The position numbers and the translations under genes are program-made. Positions 1-10,999 of a stretch of 64,000 nt of DNA are shown here, piece by piece (position 1 is the stretch's first letter; each line of letters begins with the position of its first letter). Source of the DNA: Ignelater luminosus (Eukaryota > Arthropoda > Insecta > Coleoptera > Elateridae); contig VTPC01001851.1 in assembly GCA_011009095.1 (NCBI GenBank), forward strand, positions 1 through 64,000. The letters are read 5' to 3'. Below the pieces are notes generated by a model. That model did not search any database. It was given only the letters and a program-made list of their open reading frames with translations, and had not been told where the DNA came from.

Positions 1-478
1 TTTTTTCGCACTAAACTGAGAACAACTTGCTGATTTATCTCGAATCTTGTTAGCGGCTGCAGTAATAATTTTCTCAGAAATGTTTTCACACAAACTTTTA
101 ACTTTTCGTCGTTTTGCTCGATCACAGCATTCTTCAAATGACTTTTTTGGTCGTCCACGTCGAAGACGTTTTGAACGTGTTGGTTCATTCTCCGGAACAG
201 TTTCCATAGAACTTGAAGTAATTTTAAATATCCCAACAAGCCATTCTGCATTCTTCTACAAGAAAGCTTTTTGTTCCGCGATGCAGCTTGCCACCTTCGT
301 CCAAAGTTTGGTAACAAACATTTACTCAGTTCATGATATATTTCTTCCATCACTGTCTCTGTTACTTCTGGATAGCTATATTTTATGTTTTCGAGACATT
401 TATGCACTCCGCGATTACTCGATAGAGTAATGTCAACTAATTCTCGGTAAGTTATACTAAAACTTACTTTATTTTTAA
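1..478 (-). pseudogene. Unrecognised protein with RRGRPKK and KRRK motifs, partial and broken
   Basis: The minus strand carries a clearly protein-like frame running off the left edge. Reading inward from about 478 there is a segment containing SITYRELVDITLSSNRGV and then YPEVTETVMEEIYHELSKCL. Next comes WTKVASCIAEQKAF, then KNAEWLVGIFKI, and finally a basic part with LRRGRPKKSFEECCDRAKRR followed by KVKSLCENISEKIITAAANK. The segments lie in two frames with about two interruptions, so this copy is not translatable as it stands. No ATG precedes the first segment, so it is probably an internal exon or a decayed copy. The GRPKK stretch resembles a basic AT-hook-like or nuclear-localisation motif, but I see no catalytic motif. 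I do not recognise the family. It could be a host gene exon or part of an unclassified repeat. The open frame on the plus strand here is a shadow of this one. Confidence 0.5.
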
Positions 479-3358
479 ATGGTCTCTACAATATAATTAG
501 AAACTTTGCAAATGATCTGTTATTGCATTTTAGTTCCTAATTACTTGCATTAACGGCAAAATTGAATTACTAATATGTTAGTAATCGTCCTTAAACATTG
601 TACAATTGTTTTTACTTGAAATAGGGTTTTGTTCAACACTTGACTGAAAATTCTAGTTGAGAATATCCACCAAACAGGTTCTTATATAACAGACTGTACT
701 TATTAAGACAAAACATCTTTAACTGTTGATTTTGTTTTTTGGAGATTAAGTAGATGAATGTTCAATAAGAAACGTTTCGCAGTTTCTTGCACACTTACAT
801 TTTAATCAATTATCAACATTTTCTAGAGAGAATGTGAATAATACGTTTGTCTTGCAACGATTAAATTTGGAACTTTTCAATAATTCATTAAAAAATATTT
901 CTTTGTATTTATAAATTAAAATATCAAAAAAATTTAAATTACCAAGACGGGAACATTTTTGATATCATAAGCAGTTTATTTAAATTCCACGCAGCTTCCA
1001 ATTCACATATAATATTTATTTATAGAATTTTCTTTTCGCAGAATATCGAGAAACATTAAGTAGCCTTTGAGACGTAGTAGACAAAGTGAAATTTTACAGA
1101 AAATATCAAATATCTCGCTTTCTGTCCATACTATTAAGGATAAGTTCTGTGTTTCTGCTGTGTTGTTATTTTACCCGTTTCTAAGTTCAACATTGTTGGT
1201 AATCCAACTCGTTTAACTAATCTCCTCTGTCTTGTAAGTTTTCCAAGGCTTTAGGAACGTCATGCCCTTGCAATAATCTATTCTCCAATTTACACTCGCT
1301 CTTCTTCTTAGTTATTACTTATGCAAAAGTCCTTGTTCCGACGCGACACCGTGTGGGTTAAACGTCTTCTTTCTGCATATTCTTAATGTCTTATAGCAAA
1401 GATATTGTAGCTGAAAAATGTGTAATATCATGATATATTTACATTATGTTACCATGCGCGTATTTCAGCTCGACTTTACCTAACATTTGCTCATCTGTTA
1501 TTGATACTTATTTGTTTTGATTAAACGCAAAATATAAAGCAGAAACTTAAACAAATATTTTCCTTAAGAGACGATATACTGTTATTAAATATTAAAAGGG
1601 AAAGGGAAATGAATGATATATATACAGAAGGCTCACCCGAAATTACATCTACCACTACAGCTTTTTCTTCTCCTATAGGAAATTAAAGACATTATCACAC
1701 GTTTTACCCCTCAATGTTGCGCTATTTTTTGTCTCCAGGGTACTCTAGATACTCGTTAACCTCGAAAGAATCTTAAATTTATTTTATATACGTACTTTTT
1801 TGCAGCGAGGACTCCTCTAGCGTTTTATTGATTTCGACTTAGCGAGGCTTATATTTCATACTTTTTCCTGCTTTTATCTCAATTTACGAACATCTGTATT
1901 TATATTGGTTTAGAGACTCGAGGGAATATTTTGATTATTGTTTAATAATAATATTTTTAAACGTTTCATTTTTTGAAACAATTAGTGTAAAAGTCAAAGC
2001 AGAAGCACTTCGGCAAATGAAATAGTAGCAGTAGCTTGAAATGTAGCAGAATCCCCAATGTACTACACTACTGCATGCCTGGCTAATGGGTAAAACCTAT
2101 TACGCTAAAATTTCCTTAAACGATCTGATGCAGATAACGTAAGTGACCTACATATTCTAGAATGAGGAGCTCTAATCCCCAATCATCCCTTATCAATGTA
2201 CCTACCTAAACGTAGTGTATGGTGTAGCCTAATAATGTTAAAGTTAACTCTCTGTTGTTATAAAGCTAGAGATTGACGAATTGCTGCCTGGTTAATGAGT
2301 TTATACCACCTATAATTTACTGGGTATTAGGAACAGCCATTTCGTAACACTACGCCCTGTTTACAACATTAGGTATTAATCTCTAGCGACGGTTTGGAAG
2401 TAATTTACTGTCTTGATATACTATGCAAGGACTGGGAATTATTGCTGCACCGAATGTCACCGATGGTAAAGCACATATATGATGTTATACTATATGGAAA
2501 TTCTGCTCTTTTACTAGGTGTGTCGTTAAGAATGGGCTAGGCAGAAGAGCGTGTGTTAGAGCACTTAGTCTAAGGTTTACCACGAGCAACTAAATCAATG
2601 TGATGTCCGTTGGACACGCATAGCCACTGCATTTATTCACTTGTGTGCTGTTAATACCCCATAGTGGTCGATAATGCGATTCAATTGGATGGAAGGGATT
2701 ACATGAACCTTGTTTGAATAGTCGAGTTCCTAAATGTATTATGCAAATAGTAGTTGGCCTGCTTTAAATTTAAAAGAAGCAGAATTTCACGAACACTCGC
2801 AGTATATAGCATCTATCTGCTTCTTTAGTCCTACAAAAAAAATGTTGGGATCAACGTTAGAATTTTGATAAATTTTTAGGATATAAAAGTGTTAATGGAA
2901 ATGTGGTTTTTATACCTGATAAAGGTATACTACTTTCTCTCTTTTTACCAGTTTTATTTTTATTTAGAGAAAATGGTTGGAGATGAAATTTTTAAACAAT
3001 TTTCTATATGTATGGTTATTGGCTATACGTATAAATTGAATACTGTAACAGACTGCAAAAACCTGAAGTTTATTGCATGAATTTCTTGGGAAAAATGCCT
3101 TGATTTATTCATGATATAAAAGAGCACAGAATAAAGGCTTAAAAAGATGCTTTGCTTTAAAACTTAACTTTCCAAACAATTTCAGTTTCAACAAAACAAA
3201 TTGAATTTTTCTTTTTCGTAAAAATAAAAGGCAGCTCTTATGAAAAACAAATAAACTTTATTTGTGTAAATGTGTTTTCTTTCTTCATCATGTCTAGTAA
3301 TAACTTAGGATAAAAGAGGGACATATACAATCTAGGTTATTCCATTCGTTATTTTTTT
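479..3358. other. AT-rich stretch without a recognisable gene
   Basis: About 2.9 kb of AT-rich sequence. I see no frame with family-like motifs on either strand, no terminal repeats and no RNA gene. The part from about 2000 to 2700 is slightly less AT-rich, with many short scattered words, but has no repeat period I can define. The one longer open frame, about 2889-3080, is rich in F, Y and L as expected of AT-rich non-coding DNA. Confidence 0.6.
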
Positions 3359-4477
3359 TTGTTAAGTTTGCTACTAAAAGATCTCGAAACAAAATCTAAA
3401 AAAATAACTGAAAGATCTAGTTGCAAGGGACTGCCCACGCCACTATACTTTTTTACCCAAAACACAAGAAGCTCCCTCGCTGCTATATCAGAAGTTAAAC
3501 GTTATTTATTCACTAAGTACCCACGAACAATAAACAGGAGCTCACCAACACTATCTACCTCGACGAAGGACGAAACCACCATAGAGTTTACACTTACCAC
3601 ATATAGCTTATACATCCGACTAAAGGACAGTTCGAAGAGAAATCGCAAGTTTGCTGAAGGACACACCTACAAGCCCACTGAAAAACACACACAAGTCCGC
3701 ATTCCGAGCAAGAGCAAGTAAAGAACAATAAGGAGAATAAGCATCGCAGTTCAAAAAGGACACATCGAATAACTAGTCCGCTTGAAGGGCAGATCACGGC
3801 ATAACAAGCTAACCAAAGCCACTAAAGGATTAACATTAACAAGTCCGCAAACAAGGACTCATCTATCCAGTCTCCTCCCCGTAGGATCCAAAGACAGACA
3901 CGTCAAGTACAAGTCCGCATGAAGGACAATTAACTACAGTAGAGCGCGCAGATATCAACTAGGTAACATGATTCAAATGGCAGCGGCCGAGCCTGAATAA
4001 TTTTGTAAAGAATATAAGCTTCGGAGTTCAAACACGCAATCTACCTTTGTGAGAAATTCCTTGACCTACATTCAAATCAGAAATACCCTATCGTCCAGGA
4101 CAGAAACGTTTGTATCGAATGTTTGACGCACCACAACAACCTAAGGTGTTACATCCAAAGAAACTGCTACAAGTGTCACACAGGACACCACCTCTTTCTC
4201 CATACAAATCAACCCAGATAGCAAGCAAGTTGACCAAGAGAACGCTCATCCTAATAAGTGAGCAGCAACGTCATAAGACACGAAGGCAGTGTACTAATTC
4301 GAGCAAAAAGACAGAAATTCTGACATACACACAGCCTCTCAAGTTTCCTTCAGTTTGTGGGCCTACCAAGAAGGATGGTTAAGGCAAAAGTAGCGAAACT
4401 TAGAAACGAGTATTCCAAAACATCCAGTCACGCATTACTCAGGGAGTCACTAGAAAACAAAACTACAGACAAATAAA
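3359..4477. other. A/C-rich tract of unknown nature
   Basis: Composition changes abruptly here to A- and C-rich on the plus strand. Two medium open frames (about 3359-3721 and 4110-4382) are rich in K, T, S and P without recognisable motifs, as expected of A/C-rich sequence. The tract lies directly upstream of a Gypsy-like fragment in the same orientation and could be its leader or gag region, but nothing seen here proves that. Confidence 0.4.
3612..3926. repeat. Irregular series of GTCCGC..GGAC motifs
   Basis: The word GTCCGC or a near form recurs at about 3614, 3695, 3776, 3843 and 3913. In most cases GGAC or GGGC follows 6-9 bases later, so each can form a small GTCC/GGAC hairpin. Examples are GTCCGCATGAAGGAC and GTCCGCAAACAAGGAC. 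Spacing is about 81, 81, 67 and 70 bases. The intervening sequence is poorly conserved, so this is either a very old tandem array or a spaced motif series. Confidence 0.35.
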
Positions 4478-5541
4478 ACAACAACACATTACCCAACCCC
4501 ATATTTGCCAACCCTGGTACAATAGACATAATACTACTAGTAATACTAGTACCAAATCATGCTGAATGGTTTACACAAGACAAACACTGGAGTAATGGGC
4601 CAAAATACAAAATTTGGTTGGATTATGTCAAGAGTCAATATAGTGAACTTGTAAATAGATTAGTTAAATAACGTTTCATTATTCCAACCTATTCTTTCAT
4701 CTTTACATAGATCGTCAACACAAACGAATAGGTTTATTCAAAACCAACCACAGTTTCCATCAGCCTATCTAACATATTTATACGAGGAGATGGAGGAACA
4801 TCAGCCGAGCCGAGCACAGCAATCTACATGAAGCACGGCCTGAAGATCTTGCACATCATATTAAATATTCATATCTCTCTTCTCAAATACCTCAACTTGG
4901 TAATTTTGAAAGACAATGGGCAGCATTATCTAGAAAATGAAATATCTTGTTTGATTTCACAACTAAGTAGTGTCACTTCCTTTTTGGAAGATCTTGAAGA
5001 TAAAACTGAATCCCGAGTAATCTCAAAAGTGTATTTATTTCAGTAAGCGTCTGGATTCCATAAAGGAGACGCCCTTTTGTGCTATATTTTTTTTAAAAGA
5101 AGAGAAGAAGAAAATTAATCGTTTTTGTTTTCAAAATGCAGGGTTTATTAGAAAATTTCCATCCCATGCTACTGAAAAAAGGACATGTTGGCCGTATTGA
5201 AGAGCTTCTTTCTTTCTTTAATGAATAAAACTCACATTTTGGACATCTTGGTGGTAGCTAAATTGTCAAAATTATTTCTTGGGATGAACTTCTGCTTAAG
5301 TATAGATGCTGTACTCGATTTCAAAAATGATGTTTCGCATTTTGGCGCACTAAACAACGTGCCGCTAAGTGGTATACAAGCGGAAGATACCTTGACGTCA
5401 GAGTAACGTGATATATTGAAAATGCTCTTACGCGAGAAGTTTGTTCAAATCGGAAAAGATCCTGGGTTTACTAACATGACTGAGCTCGAAACAACAATAG
5501 AGATTGAAAACGGACTAATAAAACAGACATACTATCCAGTA
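4478..5541 (+). mobile_element. Ty3/Gypsy-like fossil fragment (gag-like part to end of protease and start of pol)
   Basis: The right part, about 5185-5541, has the layout of the end of a retropepsin (FLGMNFCLSIDAVLDFKN) followed by the linker before reverse transcriptase (PGFTNMTELE, then IENGLIKQTYYPV). That is the usual order in Ty3/Gypsy pol. Around 5100-5180 a cysteine- and basic-rich segment may be a decayed zinc knuckle. Further left, about 4478-4671, lies a frame with AEWFTQDKHWSNGPKYKIWL, which could be gag but is unrecognised. The fragment stops abruptly where the opposite-strand Gypsy element begins. It is an old, broken fossil with several interruptions and no visible LTR. The protease/pol call is fairly sure; the left boundary is uncertain. 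Confidence 0.55.
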
Positions 5542-8500
5542 TAGTAGTAGATGGAGCCAAACTAGATCTCCGAATTGATACTCTCCCGCTTGGGCTTTAA
5601 TGTCGTATCGCTCTTTCATCTTGTCACTGGCCATCTGAATATTACGACGAACATTTTTATGAATGGAATTTAACTTCTTACGAAGGTTATCAACGTAATC
5701 ATCACCGACCACGTCATTTTCACTGGGTTTGAAACCAAACTGTAGGTCACATGGTAACCGAATTTCGCACCCGAACAACACTGCAGCTGCGATTTGGCCA
5801 GTTGTTTCTTATACAACCGAGCGATTTGCTATTAGAAACAGATGCAGGTATTGGTCCCAATCGCGCTGATGCTCGGACACCACCTTCGACAAGTACTTCC
5901 CCATCGTTCTATTCATTGTCTCTACCATTCCATCCGACGATGGGTGCAACGATGTAGTTTTCGTTTTTCGGATACCCAATAATTGGCACAACTTTTGGAA
6001 TAGGGCCGACTCAAAGCTCCTGCCATGGTCGGAATGCAATTTCAGTGAGACACCAAAACGGATAAAGAGTTCTTTCACCAGCACACCAGCGACCGTAGCC
6101 GCTTCTTGGTTTAGTACAGCATATGCCTCTGTCCATTTACTAAAATAGTCCATTACTACCAAAATATATTTATTTTCCGCGTCCGTCCCTGGGAATGGAC
6201 CTTCTTCCTACCAAGTGGCCCATTACCGGTTGCACAAATTTCGCACTGTCAGGATTTCGAGCCATCTTGCTACTTGATCTTCAGGGTTCTTAAACTTCGG
6301 CAACCATTGAAGTGCGGAATGATCGGTTTTCAATAGGAAGTTTCGGTCATAGAGGTACTGATGAAAATGCTTGATGGACTTGACGACTGCAAACAGTTCT
6401 TTACGGGTTACACAGTAGTTACGCTCCGGCTTGGACAGAACCTTGCTAAAATAGCCGATGACCTTCTCTTGCCCATCTTGACCTTGGGATAGAACGGCGA
6501 CTATTCCGACATTGCTATCATCTGTATCCAGCACAAATCGCTTGTTTGGTCTGGAATAGCTTAAGATAGGAGCTGTTCACAATCGGCGTCTCATTGAAAA
6601 TCTCTGCCTTCCTCTGGCAGTCTTATCAAAGGCTTCGCAATATCTGCAAACCCACGGACGAATCGCTGGTATTAAGTACACAAACCCAGAAAACTTTGAA
6701 GCTCGTATTTATGTTTTAAGTGGAGCCATTCTTGAACCGCACGGACCATGTGACCAAGATATTTGACTTCTTTTTGAAACAGATTGCACTTCTTTGGACT
6801 CAACTGCAGGTTTGCTCCACGTAATCTCAGAAACACATCTTCCAAGTTCTTCACGTGTTGCTCAAACGTTCGACCAATCACAATAATATCGTCGAAGTAA
6901 ACTAAACAGGTCTTCGAAGACAAGCCTTTCAAGATCAACTCCTTCAATTGTTCAAACGTTGCTGGAGCGTTACCAGATCAAATAGCATAACTGTAAACTG
7001 ACATAGGCCAAAACCAAGGGTAAAAGCAGTCTTATCTCAATGTCGGAGATCCATTACAACCTGCCAATACCCACTCTTTATATCCAGGGTGGAAAACCAT
7101 TTGAAACCAAACGGAGTGTCTTTCTTGGTGACACTATTTAACTGCCTAGAGTCGACACAAAATTGTGTACTACCATCTTTCTTCTTTACCAAGACGATGG
7201 GTGATGCCTAAGAGCAGTTTGAAGGTACGATGACATCTTGGCTAGTCATATCTTTGATAATCTTTCCGCTTCTTCTCGTTGTGCCCTTGGTGATCTTCTT
7301 GGACGTTGTCGTATCGGTTGGACATCTCCCGTATTGATCTTATGGGTCACCACACTGTTCTTACCCACCAGTCCTTTATAGGGAGCAAATATATCTTGGT
7401 AACGACCAATTAACTCTTGCGCCCTAATCTTCTCGCTTAGAGTTAAATTTTTACAAACAGCTGTGATAATTCTTGTATGTTTACCAAGCTTCCCAAAGAC
7501 GAAAGAACTGCAGTTGTCTTTATACACCGTACTATAGAGGACACCGGCACACAAGAAACGATTTCGGTGTTCTTCTTCAATAATATTGGAAAACCGTTAA
7601 CATTCATTAATCGAATAGGCGTTAGTTATTTCACACTGATTAACATTTTTTTAATCAGAATTCCTCTTCCAATGTCTGTTGGCATAATCCAGTTCTGAGA
7701 CACCCATACAACCTGTCCGGAGATTTCCATCTATTCGAGTCGTAACAATCTCATTTTGCGCCGGCAGGGTAACATCAACGATAAGTATTACTCAAAGAAA
7801 TTCCTCGCTTTTTTGGTGAATAGGGACTTCTTTGTTATGTATACGAAGGATTTCATTTTTTATATCTAATGTAAATCCAAACTTTTTTAACAAATCCACT
7901 TTTGGGATAACTTCGTCCACTATATCCGCTACCAATCTGATGCGTGCAACCTTTAAAATCAATTCCCATTTCCACCAACTGTTCCCCAAGAACATCGGCA
8001 TGCTCACCAGTAGCGGTTTTCAACCGGATTCTTGATGGTTGTATCTCTTTATCTTCAACCACACTAAGACGGATTGTTATCTTTGTTTCTCCCGTGTCGA
8101 TCAATGTCTTCCCAAAAATACTGCCATCGATGTAAAAACTGTCTGGTTGATACCGTAACGAAGTCACTTGGATGGTAATCTTCGGGGCATGACTCAAAGA
8201 GGTCGATGTTTGCCGCTTTACATCGACTCACACTAGTTTTGTCTGATCCTGGTTATTCCTAACTGCACCATTCTTGGTGCAAATTCCTCTAAGATGACCC
8301 TGTTCACCGCACCTCCAGCACTGTAGTCTTACTTTTTTCGATCGCTGTTCTTCCAGTATTTGTTTTATCATTCGTTTCATTGTGCATCTATATATTCTGC
8401 CTCGGCTCTAAGCACACGGACATGACCATGGGATGTTTTCTTGGTTGCTTCAAACTCAAGCGCGTGCGCAAATGTACTTTCTAATTTTACATGATGCCCA

Positions 8501-9384
8501 AGTCTCAAAGCCTGTTGAGTTTCAGAATCTCGAACAGCATCGACAAAGGTTTGTACAGCCAGTTGCTCAAGAAAGATCTGCGGAGCCTCTGGATATGCTA
8601 ACGTAATTAACTGCTCTATGTCCGTTTGGAGTTCCTGTAAACTCTCTCCCTGTTTCTGCATTTTACTTTTTAGAAGCGCGTAGTATACTTGTTGGAGGTG
8701 TTTATCTCCATACCGCCCATCTAAGCGTTATACTAACTCCTCGAAATTTTCTTGTAAAAGGTACGGAACTGTACGTATCACATTCAGTGCGTCTCCACGT
8801 AAAGCCACTATCAGAGACGCTGCCTTCTCTCTTGTACTCCAATTATTAGTAACAGCAGCCGTTTCGAACTGCATTAAATAAGTGGACCAGGTTATCTTTC
8901 CATCGAAGATTGAAGGTTGAACATGAATTTTCGGCGTACCATTGCTTCCAGTAACCGCAAAGGATTGTTCGCGGATCACCCGTTCCGCAGGTGGAAGTTG
9001 TATATCTTCAGGTACCTCGCTGAGAGCGTCTACACTTGCCTCCGCGACTTGATCCGTAGTAAACATAGCAAACTTTTGTTGTAATTTGTCACATTTTTGG
9101 TATAATCGATCAACCTCCTTTTTAATTTTATGTTTCATTATTTTGTATATTCATTTCTTTTTTAATTTCACTTCGCACGTTATTTATTTCTGCTTTGATT
9201 CTAGAATTTATGTCTTGCATATCCTGTTTAATTTCTAGTTGGTTATTTTCTATTTTAAAATGTCTTGCATAGTTTGCTTAATTTCTTGTAACATCTTAAT
9301 TAATTCTTAATCCATTTTGGCTGAAGCAGACCGAATCGTAGGCATTTAAAAATTATTTTCGTTTTTTAAATTTTATTTTAAAAA

Positions 9385-9402
9385 CCGCACACCTGACACC
9401 AA
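9385..9402 (-). other. Primer-binding-like site of the Gypsy fossil
   Basis: Immediately inside the LTR the minus strand reads TTGGTGTCAGGTGTGCGG. Insect Gypsy elements commonly carry TGGTGTCAG-type sequence at this position as the tRNA primer site. I cannot assign the tRNA with certainty. Confidence 0.55.
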
Positions 9403-9509
9403 TGTAACGTTTTAATAAAACGTTTATTTATTTTTAATATTTATTTTTACTAAATTTATATTACTGATTACAATTACACATTTATTTCTGTTTGTTACTA
9501 CAACATCTA

Positions 9510-10801
9510 CGAGGGCGGTTCAATAAGTACCCGTGTTAGAAATGAAGACAATTTTTTTCAAAAATTTTTTTTTATTTTTCAACATAGTCTCCTTTTAGAA
9601 ATATACACTTCTCCCAACGTTCCTGCCATTTTTTTAACCCCTCCAAAAAATAGGATTTGTGAACTCTCCAAAATACGCCTCTATCTCGGCGATGACTTTC
9701 TCGTTTGAGCTAAATTTTTTTCCCGCGAGCCATTTCTTCATGTTAGGAAACAAGAAAAAGTCGCAGGGAGCCAGGTCGGGTGAATACGGGGGGGTGCGGC
9801 AGCAATTCATAACGCAATTCATGCAGTTTGGCGGCGACAACTCCGGATGAATGTGCTGGTGCGTTATCGTGGTGAAACAGCACCTTCTTTTTCGCCAAAT
9901 GCGGCCGTGTCTCCTTCAATTTTTTGTCGAAGCTGTCTAATAACTCACTGTAGTATTGTCCAGTGATCGTTCTTCCTTTTTCTAAAAAATCCATGAGGAT
10001 GACGCCGTTCGCATCCCAAAAAAATCGTCGCCATGACCTTTCCGGCCGATGGAACCATCTTCGCCTTCTTTGGAGCAGATTCACCGGGAGAAATCCATTG
10101 TTTTGATTGTTGCTTAGTTTCTGGTGTGTAATGATGAATCCAGGTTTCATCAACGGTGACAACTCGACGCAAAAACTCCTTCGGATTTCGCTTAAATTGC
10201 TCCAAACACTGCTTCGAAGTTAACAGCCGCATCCGCTTGTTGTCCACTGTTAGCAATCGCGGCACCCATTGCGCCGACAATTTTTTCATCGCCAACTTAT
10301 CATGTAAAATATTAATTGCCGTTCCGGTCGACACACCTACGGTCTCTGCTACTTCACGCACTTTCGTTAGTCGATCAGCGAGAATCATGTCGGGGACTTT
10401 TTGAATGATTTCCTTGGTAACCACGTCTGCCGGGCGTCCTGGTCGCTCCTCATCAAAAACGGATGTTCGCCCACGTTTAAATTCGTTGAACCAATATCTA
10501 ACTGTGGTCATAGATGGTGAAGTGTCTCCATAAACAGCATCCAACTTTGCTTTTATCTCCTCGCATTTTTTCCCATCCAAAAACAGAAAGCGAATTACCG
10601 AACGATACTGCTCTTTTTCCATCTTAGCTAAAATCACGAAACACGTCTTACTCAAATGGCTGTCAAATCCAAACTAACCTATCAATCAGTCTGCAATTTG
10701 TTATACCGTCGTTTGATAGATGGCAGCACACGATGATAACACCAACTTCCCTCAGGAACGCCTTCTGTCGTCAAACACGGGTACTTACTGAACCGCCCTC
10801 G
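9510..10801 (-). mobile_element. Mariner (DD34D) transposon, copy 1, inserted in the Gypsy LTR
   Basis: The element is 1292 bases, flanked by a TA duplication (9508-9509 and 10802-10803). Its terminal inverted repeats of about 28 bases start CGAGGGCGGTTCA and differ at one position. Removing it and one TA restores a continuous LTR. By eye it differs from the copy at 18132-19428 at roughly two dozen positions, about 98 percent identity. The transposase runs on the minus strand. Both ends look intact, so the ends could still be recognised if transposase were supplied elsewhere. Confidence 0.95.
9572..10622 (-). pseudogene. Mariner transposase, frameshifted (copy 1)
   Basis: Starts MEKEQYRSVIRFLFLDGKK and contains the helix-turn-helix DNA-binding half (YWFNEFKRGRTSVFDEERPG). 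Next are WVPRLLT and VTVDETWIHHYTPE (first catalytic Asp), then HHDNAPAH (second Asp) and the YSPDLAPCDFF region (third Asp, 34 residues after the second). This is DD34D as in mariners, closest in style to the irritans/Himar group. Translation breaks at a 7-T run (minus strand) after VMATIF, where 6 would read on as FWDANGV. It breaks again at a 7-C run just before YSPDLAP, and near the C-terminus at GEF. The start was chosen because mariners of this type begin MEK; an upstream in-frame ATG adds 11 residues. Confidence 0.9.
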
Positions 10802-10860
10802 TACTAGACGTTGATCCGAGCTTACTCACTGCGTAACTGGTCTCTCCATTCCCGCTTGCC

Positions 10861-10868
10861 TTTATATA
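10861..10868 (-). promoter_or_regulatory. TATA box in the Gypsy LTR
   Basis: The minus strand reads TATATAAAGG here. CAGTGAG, about 40 bases downstream, is a plausible initiator. The position within the LTR fits an LTR promoter; its activity is unknown. Confidence 0.5.
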
Positions 10869-10999
10869 TCTTTTCCTTGTTTTTTTTTTTGATGAACCTA
10901 GAACTTTTACATCTTTTCTCGCATATTCGACGGTCGTAACGTCTAGAAGGTTCGAGTCTTTTCTGGTATATTCGATGTCCTTATTAGTGGCGCGTTACA

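Larger units (their letters stand above)
5542..10999 (-). mobile_element. Ty3/Gypsy LTR retrotransposon fossil, one LTR left, 3' end missing
   Basis: Parts in minus-strand order are: a 5' LTR (10999 down to 9403), a primer-binding-like site, gag (about 9.1-8.4 kb), a zinc-knuckle region (about 8.3 kb), an aspartic protease with LIDTGETKITIR (about 8.2-7.8 kb), reverse transcriptase (about 7.5-6.7 kb), RNase H with TDHSALQWL (about 6.5-6.2 kb), and integrase (about 6.2-5.5 kb) with the DHGRSFES and DGMVETMNRT segments. RT marks are YFDDI and the upstream INTGDVQPIRQRPRR segment. The order protease-RT-RNase H-integrase is that of Metaviridae. No envelope gene is visible. The element is broken, with something like ten or more interruptions, and lacks the 3' LTR, so no target duplication can be checked. 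A mariner lies within the LTR. Confidence 0.85.
9403..10999 (-). repeat. 5' LTR of the Gypsy fossil, interrupted by a mariner
   Basis: On the minus strand the LTR begins TGTAACGCGCCACTAATAAG (at 10999) and ends in ACGTTACA (at 9403), giving the usual TG..CA ends. Removing the mariner and its duplicated TA leaves about 303 bases. It contains a TATA box and is followed directly by a primer-binding-like sequence. The second LTR of the element is not present in the window. Confidence 0.75.

Noticed and set aside
47-430. 127-codon plus frame at the left edge
   Set aside because: The opposite strand holds a far more protein-like sequence; the plus frame is its shadow.
3359-4382. K/T/S-rich frames considered as secreted or toxin-like proteins
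   Set aside because: No signal peptide, no cysteine pattern and no family motif; the residues follow from A/C-rich composition.
7477-8135. Plus-strand open frames within the Gypsy element
   Set aside because: They are antisense to protease and pol sequence and have no motif of their own.
9659-10404. Plus-strand open frames over mariner copy 1 (and the same over copy 2)
   Set aside because: They are antisense shadows of the transposase; the same peptides appear in both copies only because the DNA is nearly identical.
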